Source: Flavobacterium pectinovorum
Lineage (GTDB): Bacteria > Bacteroidota > Bacteroidia > Flavobacteriales > Flavobacteriaceae
Reading direction: 5' to 3'
Length of the DNA stretch: 64,000 nucleotides
Assembly: GCF_900142715.1 (NCBI RefSeq)
Contig: NZ_FRBX01000001.1
Span: forward strand, 1,178,001-1,242,000
This document shows positions 32,691-40,542 of the stretch, one piece after another; position 1 is the first letter of the stretch; the number at the start of each line of letters is the position of its first letter. Made by a program: the position numbers and the translations under genes. The notes below the pieces were generated by a model, which was not told where the DNA came from, did no database searches, and saw only the letters and a program-made list of their open reading frames with translations.

Positions 32691-33953
32691 ATGATTACAA
32701 CATTACTTAAGAATTATTTAAAAAATTTCAGTCAGTTTTCTGTAGAGGTTAAAGTTTTAGCCATTACAACTTTTATTAACAGAATAGGTGCGATGGTTGT
32801 ACCGTTTCTTTCTAAATACATGATGGAACAACTTCATTTTACCTACGGTCAGATCGGATGGGTGATGGTGTTTTTTGGTGTAGGTTCTTTTATCGGAACC
32901 TGGATTAGCGGTAAATTATCTGATAAAATTGGTTTTTATAAAGTCATGGTTTTTAGCTTATTCACAAGCGGACTTATCTTTATTTTGCTTCAGTTTTTAA
33001 CAACTTTTTACAGTTTTTGCTTCGGGGTTTTGTTACTAACCACAGTTTCAGATATGTATCGACCGGCAATGTTGGTTTCACTGGATACTTATGCGACCAA
33101 AAACGAAAGAACAAAAGCCTTATCGTTAATTCGATCTTCGGTAAATCTGGGTTTTATGTTTGGCCCGCTGATTGGCGGAATCATTATCACTGTTTTAGAC
33201 TACACTTTTTTATTTTACATTGACGGCTTAACCTGTATTTTGAGTATTTTGTTATTTGCTATTTATGTAAAAGAGAAAAAATTGCCTTTTAAACTTAATA
33301 GTTTCAAATATTTAAAAGAAGGAAATTCGATTTTGCAGGACAAACCTTTTTTGATTCATCTGGTTGTTACCTTAATAACAGGTATTTTGTTTTTTCAAAT
33401 GTTTACAACTCTTTCTCTTTATTACAAGGAAGTATTCAATTTTACAAGTGTAGAAAGTGGTTTGTTTTTAGCACTAAACGGTGTATTAATATTACTTTTT
33501 GAACTTTCTATTGTAAGTTATGTAGAATCTAAAAACATCAATAAACTTTTAATGGTGTCGTATGGCGTACTGGCTATGGCGGTGAGTTACTTGTTTTTGT
33601 TAATCGAACACAGCATTTTTGCCCTGATAGCAATGATGGTTTTTATGACTATCGGAATTATGCTTACTTTCCCTTTTGCAAATTCATTTGTAAAAAACAG
33701 ATCTCTTAAAAAACGGGAAGGTAAATTTATGGCTGCTTTTACAATGAGTTATAGTGTTGCTCATATTTTAAGCACAAAAACAGGTATGACAATTGTAACT
33801 GATTATGGATATAAAGTCAATTGGGTATTTTTAACCTGTTTAGGATTTGTAGGTTTTCTTTTGGCTTACCGTTTGGTTTTTATTGTAACAAAAGAAAGTG
33901 AAACCATCAAAAAGAAAATTGTCAACTCGCTTTTTACGACTACTGCTAAGTAG
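32691..33953 (+). CDS. MFS transporter
   Basis: This 420-residue protein has twelve predicted membrane helices and the major facilitator signature between helices 2 and 3 (GTWISGKLSDKIGFYKVMVF; consensus GxLaDrxGrkxxl). VVPFLSKYMMEQLHFTYGQIG and a DMYRPAMLVSLDTYATKNERTKALSLIRSSVNLGFMFGPLIGG region place it with drug-type exporters. It should be an inner-membrane proton-driven transporter, probably exporting small molecules. It follows the GNAT gene and precedes a palindromic repeat element and a terminator. Confidence 0.92.
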   Translation: MITTLLKNYLKNFSQFSVEVKVLAITTFINRIGAMVVPFLSKYMMEQLHFTYGQIGWVMVFFGVGSFIGTWISGKLSDKIGFYKVMVFSLFTSGLIFILLQFLTTFYSFCFGVLLLTTVSDMYRPAMLVSLDTYATKNERTKALSLIRSSVNLGFMFGPLIGGIIITVLDYTFLFYIDGLTCILSILLFAIYVKEKKLPFKLNSFKYLKEGNSILQDKPFLIHLVVTLITGILFFQMFTTLSLYYKEVFNFTSVESGLFLALNGVLILLFELSIVSYVESKNINKLLMVSYGVLAMAVSYLFLLIEHSIFALIAMMVFMTIGIMLTFPFANSFVKNRSLKKREGKFMAAFTMSYSVAHILSTKTGMTIVTDYGYKVNWVFLTCLGFVGFLLAYRLVFIVTKESETIKKKIVNSLFTTTAK

Positions 33954-33956
33954 TTT

Positions 33957-34120
33957 AAAAATTACCGCAAAGTTCGCAAAGCTATTTTTATTTAATCTCG
34001 CAAAGTCGCAGAGTCGCAAAGAAAAACTTAAAAAAAGAAAAACTTTGCGACTTGCGACTTTGCGAGAAATAAATTAGCGATCATTGCGTAAAACCTTGCG
34101 CACCTTGCGGTTAAATTTTT
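33957..34120. repeat. Nested palindromic intergenic repeat element
   Basis: This gap of about 310 bases holds a long imperfect palindrome built from GCAAAG and CTTTGC words. The inner arms TCTCGCAAAGTCGCA-GAGTCGCAAAG and CTTTGCGACTTGCGACTTTGCGAGA match except for one extra base. The outer arms AAAATTACCGCAAAGTTCGCAAAG and CTTGCGCACCTTGCGGTTAAATTTT are also largely complementary. It has no coding capacity. It resembles REP-like elements dispersed in flavobacterial genomes. Confidence 0.8.
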
Positions 34121-34135
34121 ATACAGTCATTATAA

Positions 34136-34175
34136 AAAAAAGCTCGTAGAAATTACCTTTCAACGAGCTTTTTTA
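34136..34175. terminator. Bidirectional terminator
   Basis: AAAAGCTCGT (34138-34147) and ACGAGCTTTT (34163-34172) form a 10-bp stem with A and T runs on either side, between the convergent MFS gene (plus) and roadblock-like gene (minus). Confidence 0.85.
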
Positions 34176-34264
34176 TTTTGATTTTATATCCGGATTTTTA
34201 AATAACAAATAAAAATCAGCTTTAACAGAAAACGATTTTATGGAGATTTCTGATTTAAAATGAA

Positions 34265-34639
34265 TTACATTTTTTCAGTAATATCCTTTTTAAATTTATT
34301 CAAAAGAGCTTTTGTCATTCCTAAATTTGCTTTGTTAGAATCTACAGCTAAATAAATAAAATACTCATTGTTTTCTGAAATATCAATAATGTGAATTTGA
34401 TTCGTTAATGTAATCATGATATCATCAATATTTTGGGCTAAACCTAAAGCGCTAATTGCGTTTAATTTAGCTTTTACTACTTCTAAGTTAAAAGCTGAAG
34501 CCAATTCAGGATCGAAACTACTAACAGCAGAGTCACTAAAATAAGAAATACCACTTTTAATTTCGGTTACTGCAACTGCAATATAACCTGGAATGTTTTT
34601 TTTAACTTCATCCCCAAATTGTTGTAAAAAATCTGACAT
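34265..34639 (-). CDS. Roadblock/LC7-like small protein
   Basis: This 124-residue protein has an alpha-beta-alpha pattern like roadblock/LC7 (longin-related) domains: an N-terminal helix (FLQQFGDEVKKNIPG), strands YIAVAVTEIKSGISYFSD, a long helix (NLEVVKAKLNAISAL), then DIMITLTNQIHIIDISE and FIYLAVDSNKANLGMTKALLNKF. Bacterial roadblock proteins often regulate small GTPases or NTPases. Here the neighbour 105 bases upstream on the same strand is an exported Ppx/GppA-like protein rather than an MglA-type GTPase. Family assignment is by pattern only. Confidence 0.65.
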   Translation of the reverse strand: MSDFLQQFGDEVKKNIPGYIAVAVTEIKSGISYFSDSAVSSFDPELASAFNLEVVKAKLNAISALGLAQNIDDIMITLTNQIHIIDISENNEYFIYLAVDSNKANLGMTKALLNKFKKDITEKM

Positions 34640-34744
34640 ATTAAATTGTTTTAAATTATTGTTTGTATTTATTCAATGGCGTCTAATAGCTTGATAACAA
34701 TTAAACAGAGATTAAATTTGTTTTTAAAAAGCTATTTTTTAGGA

Positions 34745-35836
34745 CTAAAAATTATTTTTTATTTTTTTAGAACGGTCAACTACATAAGAAACCAACCATG
34801 CTATTTGTCCTTCTTTTGCAAAATAGATTTTCTTTGATTTCAAATCAGGAATACTTTCCAGACAGGCAATCAAAATGGTGTTTCCTGAAATTAAATGTTT
34901 CTGGCTGTAAGTATTTATTACTTTATCGGCTTGTTTGTTTGTTTTCGCTAAGTTTTCATACTTAACAAAATTATTTTTCAGGATCGCATCATAATTTATA
35001 ATGTCTTCCATTTTTAGCGGCACAAAATGATCATCATTATTACTGTTGTAATAAAGAGTTACAAATGCCCAAATCGCTCCTCCAGATAAGTAAAGTTTCT
35101 TTTTTTGAAGTGATAATGGTTTAGTTTTAAGCATCTGCTGAATTTTTTCTCTTAAAACAGGAGAGTATTCAAAAGATTTTTCTTTGTATACCTGCATATC
35201 ATTTGTTTCTCTCGGGATTACAATTGTTTTATTAATTGCTTCCGTAAGAGTGATAGTACCGTAATCTAATTTTAAAGGGAAAAACTCAAATTTGTTACCA
35301 TTAAGTACATCAACATATCCACCTTTTGTATTACCGCCGCCTATATCCAAAACAATAGCATCCTGATAATCTGATGGAGGAATAGAACCTTTGAGTAACA
35401 TTTTACCTTCTGTTTCGGCAGTGATAAAATCAAGGTCTTTATTTGTCAGTGTTTTTATTTTATCTATTAATGTTTGCTTATTATCGGCAACTGCAACTCC
35501 GGAAGAAGCTACAACGTAAATATTTTCATCAATAACCCCATATTGGCTTTTAATTTTTTGCAGATTACTCAAAACTACTGCACCTGCATTATCTATATCT
35601 TCTACAGCAAGATTACCATCAATGGCAATACTTTTGGCAATACCAACATTTTCTGTCCAGTATCCAAGAATATCATAATCTCCTTTTTTGATATTATTTA
35701 CATCGATTACCGAAATTTTGATTCCCTTACTTCCAATTTCAATTCCCGCATAACGACTATCCTGAGCAAATGCCCCAAAAGAAATGAAAAGAATAAAAAG
35801 TAAAAAGTAAGCTTTCAAAAAGTATTTATTTTGCAT
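34745..35836 (-). CDS. Exported Ppx/GppA-like ASKHA-fold protein
   Basis: This 363-residue protein has a clear signal peptide (cleavage after AFA, before Gln25) followed by a Ppx/GppA-like fold: phosphate-1-like YAGIEIGSKGIKISVIDV (Glu33 where family members have Asp), ITAETEGKMLLKG in the region of the catalytic Glu of Ppx, phosphate-2-like IVLDIGGGNTKGGYV, and a late LYLSGGAIWAF. Cytoplasmic relatives hydrolyse polyphosphate or pppGpp. Export is unusual, since these NTP-like substrates are not expected in the periplasm, so exopolyphosphatase activity on exogenous polyphosphate or a binding role are both open. A roadblock-like gene follows on the same strand. Confidence 0.85.
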   Translation of the reverse strand: MQNKYFLKAYFLLFILFISFGAFAQDSRYAGIEIGSKGIKISVIDVNNIKKGDYDILGYWTENVGIAKSIAIDGNLAVEDIDNAGAVVLSNLQKIKSQYGVIDENIYVVASSGVAVADNKQTLIDKIKTLTNKDLDFITAETEGKMLLKGSIPPSDYQDAIVLDIGGGNTKGGYVDVLNGNKFEFFPLKLDYGTITLTEAINKTIVIPRETNDMQVYKEKSFEYSPVLREKIQQMLKTKPLSLQKKKLYLSGGAIWAFVTLYYNSNNDDHFVPLKMEDIINYDAILKNNFVKYENLAKTNKQADKVINTYSQKHLISGNTILIACLESIPDLKSKKIYFAKEGQIAWLVSYVVDRSKKIKNNF

Positions 35837-36368
35837 ACTATTCTTAGTGTTAATTTTTTAAGCGCTTTTGTATTTCAATCAAATACGTAATTTTTTTAAT
35901 TACGGTTTATTAATTCGATAATTAGATATAAATAGTTTTGGTTTGGTTTGTAACTGTCCTAATTATATAATTTTCAGCAACTATAATGCTCTCATCTATT
36001 TTACTTTTTTAGTAAAATAGTGTAGTAATATTTTAGAATAAAAGAGCGTGCAAAAGTCATCTTTAAATACTTAAAAATTTGTAGCAAAATTTTAAATCGC
36101 TTGTAGAATTAATTCTACATTCGTTCTCTAATTTTATTCTATAAGTTAAGTAGTAATAATTTCTTTTGAAGTGAGAAAAATTTCAAAATATTTGGTAAGA
36201 AAACAACGTGGAAATAGTGAAAATAAAAGAAACTTCAGAAATTAAAATGTAGTAAGAAGTAAGATTTTTTCGAAAAAAAATATCAGATTTTAACCTGAAA
36301 AAAAGTGAATTTACCGATTTTAAGAAATAAAATTGAGCAGTAATTATATTTTAAAATTAAAACAAATA
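35837..36368. promoter_or_regulatory. 532-base regulatory region upstream of the Ppx-like gene
   Basis: No gene is visible in this stretch. It holds an 18-bp perfect palindrome TGTAGAATTAATTCTACA at 36102-36119 and, nearer the Ppx-like start codon, a hairpin CGTAATT-n5-AATTACG at 35886-35904. Both could be protein-binding sites. The sequence is otherwise AT-rich. The response regulator gene ends at its right border without an obvious terminator. Confidence 0.5.
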
Positions 36369-37001
36369 TTAATTTTTATAGACCTTTAAAATTTCAATTA
36401 GTTTTACGATATTATTGATTCCGAGTTTATCAAAAATTCGCGTTTTAAAAGTACTTACGGTAGACATTTGAATGTTTAATTTATTCGAAATTTCAAGATT
36501 TCCGTCTCCGTTTACCAAAAGCTCAGCCACTTCAATTTCTCTGTCGGATAATTTTTCCAGAGGATTGATCGGTTTTTTTAATAAAGCATTTTCTAAGATT
36601 ATTTCCTTAACGACATCACTGATGTATTTTCCGGTTTCAAGAAGCGATTTTACGGCTTTAATAATTTCTTCGTCTTTGCTGTATTTATTTAAGAAACCAT
36701 TTGCTCCCGCATGTATGTACCGTAAAGCATATCGGGACTCGTCATAAGCCGAAAACATCATTATCAATAGATTTGGGTGCTTTGATCTGATTTCTTCTAC
36801 CATTTTGGTGCTGTTTCCTCCTGGAAGGTTTATATCCAGAAAAAGTAAATCCTGTTTTTCACTCAGTTTAGTGAGTAAATCCTCAAAACTATCAGCATGT
36901 GTTACAGTTACGCCGTCGAAGGCTTTTTTTAATAACACCGAAACTCCATGTCGAACTACACTATGATCATCGACCAACAATATCCTTAAATCTTTGCTCA
37001 T
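36369..37001 (-). CDS. NarL/LuxR-type response regulator
   Basis: This 210-residue protein has an N-terminal receiver domain (LRILLVDDHSVVRHGVSVLL with the acidic pair; phospho-acceptor Asp in DLLFLDINLPGG; Lys in the region GFLNKYSKDEE) and a C-terminal LuxR HTH (EKLSDREIEVAELLVNGDGNLEISNKLNIQMSTVSTFKTRIFDKLGINNIVKLIEIL). It should bind DNA when phosphorylated. No histidine kinase gene is adjacent, so it is an orphan in this window. The function is unknown. Confidence 0.94.
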   Translation of the reverse strand: MSKDLRILLVDDHSVVRHGVSVLLKKAFDGVTVTHADSFEDLLTKLSEKQDLLFLDINLPGGNSTKMVEEIRSKHPNLLIMMFSAYDESRYALRYIHAGANGFLNKYSKDEEIIKAVKSLLETGKYISDVVKEIILENALLKKPINPLEKLSDREIEVAELLVNGDGNLEISNKLNIQMSTVSTFKTRIFDKLGINNIVKLIEILKVYKN

Positions 37002-37235
37002 TTTTATTATATTAAAAATTGCCTCTAACTAAAAATAAATTTTAGAAAAAAACGGGTAAAAAACCTAAATTGTAATTGTGTTTAAGGAGTGGTCGTAAAG
37101 TGTAAACAACAAATATAGGATAAAGGAATAAAAACAACCTGAATAAAATTAGAAAATTTACTATTTCTTAATGTATTTTATGTGGATTTAGTTAGAAGAA
37201 ATTTTTGCTAAATGAGATGTTTATTTGTTTAATTA

Positions 37236-37278
37236 AAAAGTATAACCTTCAAAATCAACTGATTTTGAAGGTTATATA
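37236..37278 (-). terminator. Terminator of the alpha/beta hydrolase gene
   Basis: TATAACCTTCAAAATCA (37241-37257) and TGATTTTGAAGGTTATA (37260-37276) form a perfect 17-bp stem. On the minus strand it is followed by CTTTTTAA. Confidence 0.85.
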
Positions 37279-37296
37279 CTTGGTGTAGATTATTTA

Positions 37297-38115
37297 TTAT
37301 AATTTGATAAATTCAAGAATATCCTTATTGATGGTTTCTGCTTCTGTAGTTGGCATACCGTGAGGAAATCCCGGATACGAAATTAGTTTTCCATTTTTCA
37401 AAAGCTTAGCCGCTCTTGGTGCCTGATCAAAAGGCACGATCTGATCGTCTTCTCCGTGCAAAACCAAAACAGGAATGTCTAAGCTTTTAAGATCTTCTGT
37501 AAAATCTGATTCAGAGAAAGCTTTTATGCCTTCATAATGCGCCAATACAGACCCCATCATTCCCTGACGCCACCAATTGTGCTTAATACCTTCCTGAACT
37601 TGTTTTCCTTCGCGGTTCCAGCCGTAAAAAGGTATCGGAAAATCATAAAAATATTGTGCTCTGTTAAATCCTGTGCCTTGTCTTATTTCATCAAAAACAG
37701 ACAATGGAACACCTTCCGGATTTGTTTCAGATTGTATCATTATTGGTGTAACTGCGCTAATTATTACTGCTTTTGCAACACGTTCTTTTCCGTATTTTGC
37801 AGCATATCGTATTACTTCACCTCCACCGGTTGAGTGACCAACGTGAATAGCGTTTTTTAAATCAAGAGCAGCTGTCAATTCAGCGATATCTGATGCGTAT
37901 GTTTCCATATTGTTTCCTTCAGAACTTTGACCAGAACGGCCATGCCCACGGCGATCATGTGCAATTACGCGGTATCCCTGTTTAAGGAAAAACATCATTT
38001 GAGCATCCCAATCATCGCTTGATAAAGGCCAGCCATGGTGAAAAACAATTGGTTGTCCATTTCCCCAATCTTTGTAATAAATCTCTGTTCCGTCTTTTAC
38101 TGTAAATGTGCTCAT
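37297..38115 (-). CDS. Alpha/beta hydrolase, chloroperoxidase/esterase type
   Basis: This 272-residue enzyme has the alpha/beta hydrolase core: oxyanion region HHGWPLSSDDWDAQ, nucleophile elbow GHSTGGGEV (Ser near residue 95), LVLHGEDDQIVPFD carrying the acid, and the C-terminal catalytic His in FPHGMPTT. Closest in pattern are cofactor-free haloperoxidases and aryl esterases of the non-heme chloroperoxidase group. It has no signal peptide. A strong terminator follows. A CAAATTTA on the plus strand at 38165-38172 reads as a -7 box TAAATTTG. Confidence 0.94.
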   Translation of the reverse strand: MSTFTVKDGTEIYYKDWGNGQPIVFHHGWPLSSDDWDAQMMFFLKQGYRVIAHDRRGHGRSGQSSEGNNMETYASDIAELTAALDLKNAIHVGHSTGGGEVIRYAAKYGKERVAKAVIISAVTPIMIQSETNPEGVPLSVFDEIRQGTGFNRAQYFYDFPIPFYGWNREGKQVQEGIKHNWWRQGMMGSVLAHYEGIKAFSESDFTEDLKSLDIPVLVLHGEDDQIVPFDQAPRAAKLLKNGKLISYPGFPHGMPTTEAETINKDILEFIKL

Positions 38116-38301
38116 CTTTTTTCGTTTTAAATTAAATATTATTTATTTGTTTTGATTTCTGATACAAATTTACTGAGGCAGGAGCGGGGCGTTGATTAAT
38201 GTAGATTAAGAAATAAATATAATCATTTTTAATGTTTTGTAAATGACTGAAAGACTTTTAATTAGAGGATAAAAAGTTTTTTTAAAAAATTAGAAAATAA
38301 A

Positions 38302-38332
38302 CAAAAAAGCCCATTTCGCGAGAAATGGGCTG
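38302..38332 (-). terminator. Terminator of the helical lipoprotein gene
   Basis: AGCCCATTTC and GAAATGGGCT (38308-38317 and 38322-38331) form a perfect 10-bp stem with a 4-base loop. On the minus strand TTTTTTG follows. Confidence 0.88.
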
Positions 38333-38355
38333 TCTAAAAAACAAATTCAAAAAAA

Positions 38356-38901
38356 TTAAAACGTCTTCACATCAATTCCGTGCTCTTTTGCGTAAGGCAA
38401 AGCAAGATCCCATAGTTTTTTATATTTTGCCTCAAAAACAGGAAATGTGGTAGCCTCCATATCTGCAATTGCTTTGTCTACCGTTTCTTTTGGTGCTTTT
38501 TTATCCATTAAACGGGCAATTTTTACATAATCATTTTCATATTTGTTCTTCACGAAATTAAAAAGATCAAGCGAAGCATCAATCATGGGTTTGGTTTCTT
38601 CCGTAGGTTTTAAGTCTTCGATCTTTTTAATAGATTGATTGAGATAGGCAACCTTAAATCTCAAAATATGATCTTCATAAGATTTTGCCGGAAACGTTCC
38701 TTTTTCGTCAAAAGCAATAAGCTGATTGGCGTTTTTGTTTTGTTGCATTGTCTCAAAATCCTTAGAACCAAATTCCATAAATAGATTTGTGTTTAAGGCA
38801 GATATATCAAAATATTCTTCTGGCGTATTTTCCATTTTGCACGATTGCAAAACGATTAAAAGCAAAAATGCTATCAGTATATTTGTTGTTTTCATTTTCA
38901 T
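38356..38901 (-). CDS. Helical lipoprotein, unknown
   Basis: This 181-residue protein has a lipoprotein signal (lipobox LQSC, Cys21, then Lys-Met-Glu) and a mature part that is mostly long amphipathic helices (HILRFKVAYLNQSIKKIEDLK, KPMIDASLDLFNFVKNKYENDYVKIARLMDKKAPKETVDKAIADMEATTF). It is reminiscent of four-helix periplasmic lipoproteins, but I cannot name a family. Met1 or Met3 may be used. It forms a single-gene unit with its own terminator. Confidence 0.82.
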   Translation of the reverse strand: MKMKTTNILIAFLLLIVLQSCKMENTPEEYFDISALNTNLFMEFGSKDFETMQQNKNANQLIAFDEKGTFPAKSYEDHILRFKVAYLNQSIKKIEDLKPTEETKPMIDASLDLFNFVKNKYENDYVKIARLMDKKAPKETVDKAIADMEATTFPVFEAKYKKLWDLALPYAKEHGIDVKTF

Positions 38902-38996
38902 TTTCTTTTTTATAATTATTTTTCTTTTATATGGCGTATACTTAATAATGATTCACAATAAATTTTATGACTGATAGCAATATGATTGTAATTATT

Positions 38997-39141
38997 TTTT
39001 AACACATAGAAATATAGTATTATTGAACTCAAAAGGCGTTTCACTTGCATTAACAATCATAGCTATGTGTGAGAAACGAGTTTCTTTTTGATTTACTTTT
39101 TTCAAAATCATAAAATCTATGTTTCTATGTGTTTAATTAAA
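38997..39141. repeat. Second palindromic intergenic repeat element
   Basis: TTAACACATAGAAATATAG and CTATGTTTCTATGTGTTTAA are nearly complementary outer arms, with an inner pair around GCGTTTCAC and GTGAGAAACG. The design matches the intergenic palindromes seen in flavobacteria and has no coding capacity. It fills much of the 315-base gap 38902-39216; the remainder is AT-rich with nothing else visible. Confidence 0.65.
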
Positions 39142-39216
39142 TTTTTAAGGTATTATACCCAACGAGTTAATACAAGCAATAAAGCGGTAATTAAACTTAT
39201 CATGTTAATTCTGTAT

Positions 39217-39975
39217 TTATTCCATTTCAATTTGAATTAAAGCCATTGCAGACTTCTGGCTTCCTTTATCAACGCCTTTATTCCATTGTTCTACAGCTTT
39301 TTCCTTTTGACCTAAGATATAATAATAAGTTCCCAGAAGCGTGTAACCTTCAGGTTCCTCCTGCGAAATTATTTTATTTCCAAGGGAAACAATTTCAGGA
39401 TTCAGCGTTTTTGGTTTTGTGTTTTTTTCAGGATTTAGCAAAGCATTCATGCCCTGATCTTCAATAAGCAGGATTCCGAAATAATCCATACAGGCTTTAC
39501 TTAACCCCTCATTGCAAAGTTTGCTTATTTTTTCTTTTTTTGCTTTGGCTGCAGTGTTGTCCATCATCATTTCAAGTGCCATTTTTTCGCTTGATATCTT
39601 ATAATATTCATGCAGCAAAGCGGCTTTCTTTTTAGACAAAGCTTCGTTTTTTCGATTATTTGCTACAATGGTATCTTTTCGAATCCATGTTTCATTATCG
39701 ACCCAGTTTGAAGCTCCTACAAGAGTGTTATTTTTTATTTTAAATTTAAAAATGCTTTTATCAGGATATACAATCAGCGAATCGCCTTTGGTAAAATAAT
39801 CACCGGCTCCGATTCCTGTAATATTTACTTTTCCGTTGCCATCAAATTCAAAAAAAGAATACATATTAGAATCCGATTTTGCCTGATAATATCCCTGAAT
39901 ATTATTATCAATAACCTGACCGACTGCCAAATTTGAAAATGAAATCAGGAGCAGTAAATAATAGAATTTTTTCAT
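39217..39975 (-). CDS. Secreted protein with C-terminal Sel1/TPR-like repeats
   Basis: This 252-residue protein has a signal peptide (MKKFYYLLLLISFSNLAVGQ), a beta-rich N-terminal half (GYYQAKSDSNMYSFFEFDGNGKVNITGIGAGDYFTKGDSLIVYPDK) and a helical C-terminal half with YTLLGTYYYILGQKEKAVEQWNKGVDKGSQKSAMAL, a Sel1- or TPR-type repeat. ATG 39975 is preferred to the upstream 39996 because it starts the signal peptide. The location should be periplasm or surface. It probably forms a protein-interaction module; the family is not recognised. Confidence 0.8.
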   Translation of the reverse strand: MKKFYYLLLLISFSNLAVGQVIDNNIQGYYQAKSDSNMYSFFEFDGNGKVNITGIGAGDYFTKGDSLIVYPDKSIFKFKIKNNTLVGASNWVDNETWIRKDTIVANNRKNEALSKKKAALLHEYYKISSEKMALEMMMDNTAAKAKKEKISKLCNEGLSKACMDYFGILLIEDQGMNALLNPEKNTKPKTLNPEIVSLGNKIISQEEPEGYTLLGTYYYILGQKEKAVEQWNKGVDKGSQKSAMALIQIEME

Positions 39976-40009
39976 GATTTTGATTTTTTTATGCAACTTT
40001 AAATTCTGT

Positions 40010-40046
40010 AAAAGCCAGTATTAGACGTAGGTTTCATACTGGCATT
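40010..40046 (-). terminator. Terminator of the Tic20-like gene
   Basis: GCCAGTAT (40014-40021) and ATACTGGC (40036-40043) form an 8-bp stem with a 14-base loop. On the minus strand it is followed by TTTT. Confidence 0.65.
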
Positions 40047-40052
40047 TAGTAA

Positions 40053-40385
40053 TTACTTAATGAAATCAAATTTATCAGTAAATAATTTTCCCACTACAGG
40101 AACCGGAATTTCCTGCTCATTATTAGCATTGATGATCCCCATAATCCATAATACTAAAACGACAAGATTTACCAGACTTAAAATGCTTGCCAACGTTGGT
40201 ACTACAGCTGCAATAATTGTTAAAGCAACAGAAATTATAATTCCTAAAATAGCAATTCCTAAACCTTGTTTAAGATGAAATCTTGTTAGAGAATCTTTAA
40301 CTGTTAATTTATTGTAGTTTACGTAAGCAATAACCCAGCCGATAATAGTAATGTACGAAATAATTGAAAGCGTCTTTTTGTTCAT
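40053..40385 (-). CDS. Small membrane protein, Tic20/DUF4870-like
   Basis: This 110-residue protein has about three membrane helices (LSIISYITIIGWVIAYVNY; LGIAILGIIISVALTIIAAVVPTLASILSLVNLVVLVLWIMGIINA) and the HLKQG segment (RFHLKQGLGIAILG) common to Tic20-like DUF4870 proteins. The family role is unknown. ATG 40385 is chosen over 40412 because it immediately precedes the family-like start. It is followed by its own hairpin and then the secreted Sel1-like gene on the same strand. Confidence 0.85.
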   Translation of the reverse strand: MNKKTLSIISYITIIGWVIAYVNYNKLTVKDSLTRFHLKQGLGIAILGIIISVALTIIAAVVPTLASILSLVNLVVLVLWIMGIINANNEQEIPVPVVGKLFTDKFDFIK

Positions 40386-40542
40386 GATTTTTAGTTTTAA
40401 ATTCAAGTTCAAAACTAATCATGTATTGATCAAAAAAATAAAATCTTGTATATACTAACCATCTACAACGGTCAATATGGTATCTATTTTGTATCTACAA
40501 GAAAAATATTTTGCAGATAAAAAAACGCCGTAAGTGTTTATT

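Noticed and set aside
33957..34120. CRISPR array suggested by repeated GCAAAG words
   Set aside because: Words are in inverted, not regularly spaced direct orientation, and there are no unique spacers of constant length; it is a palindromic element.
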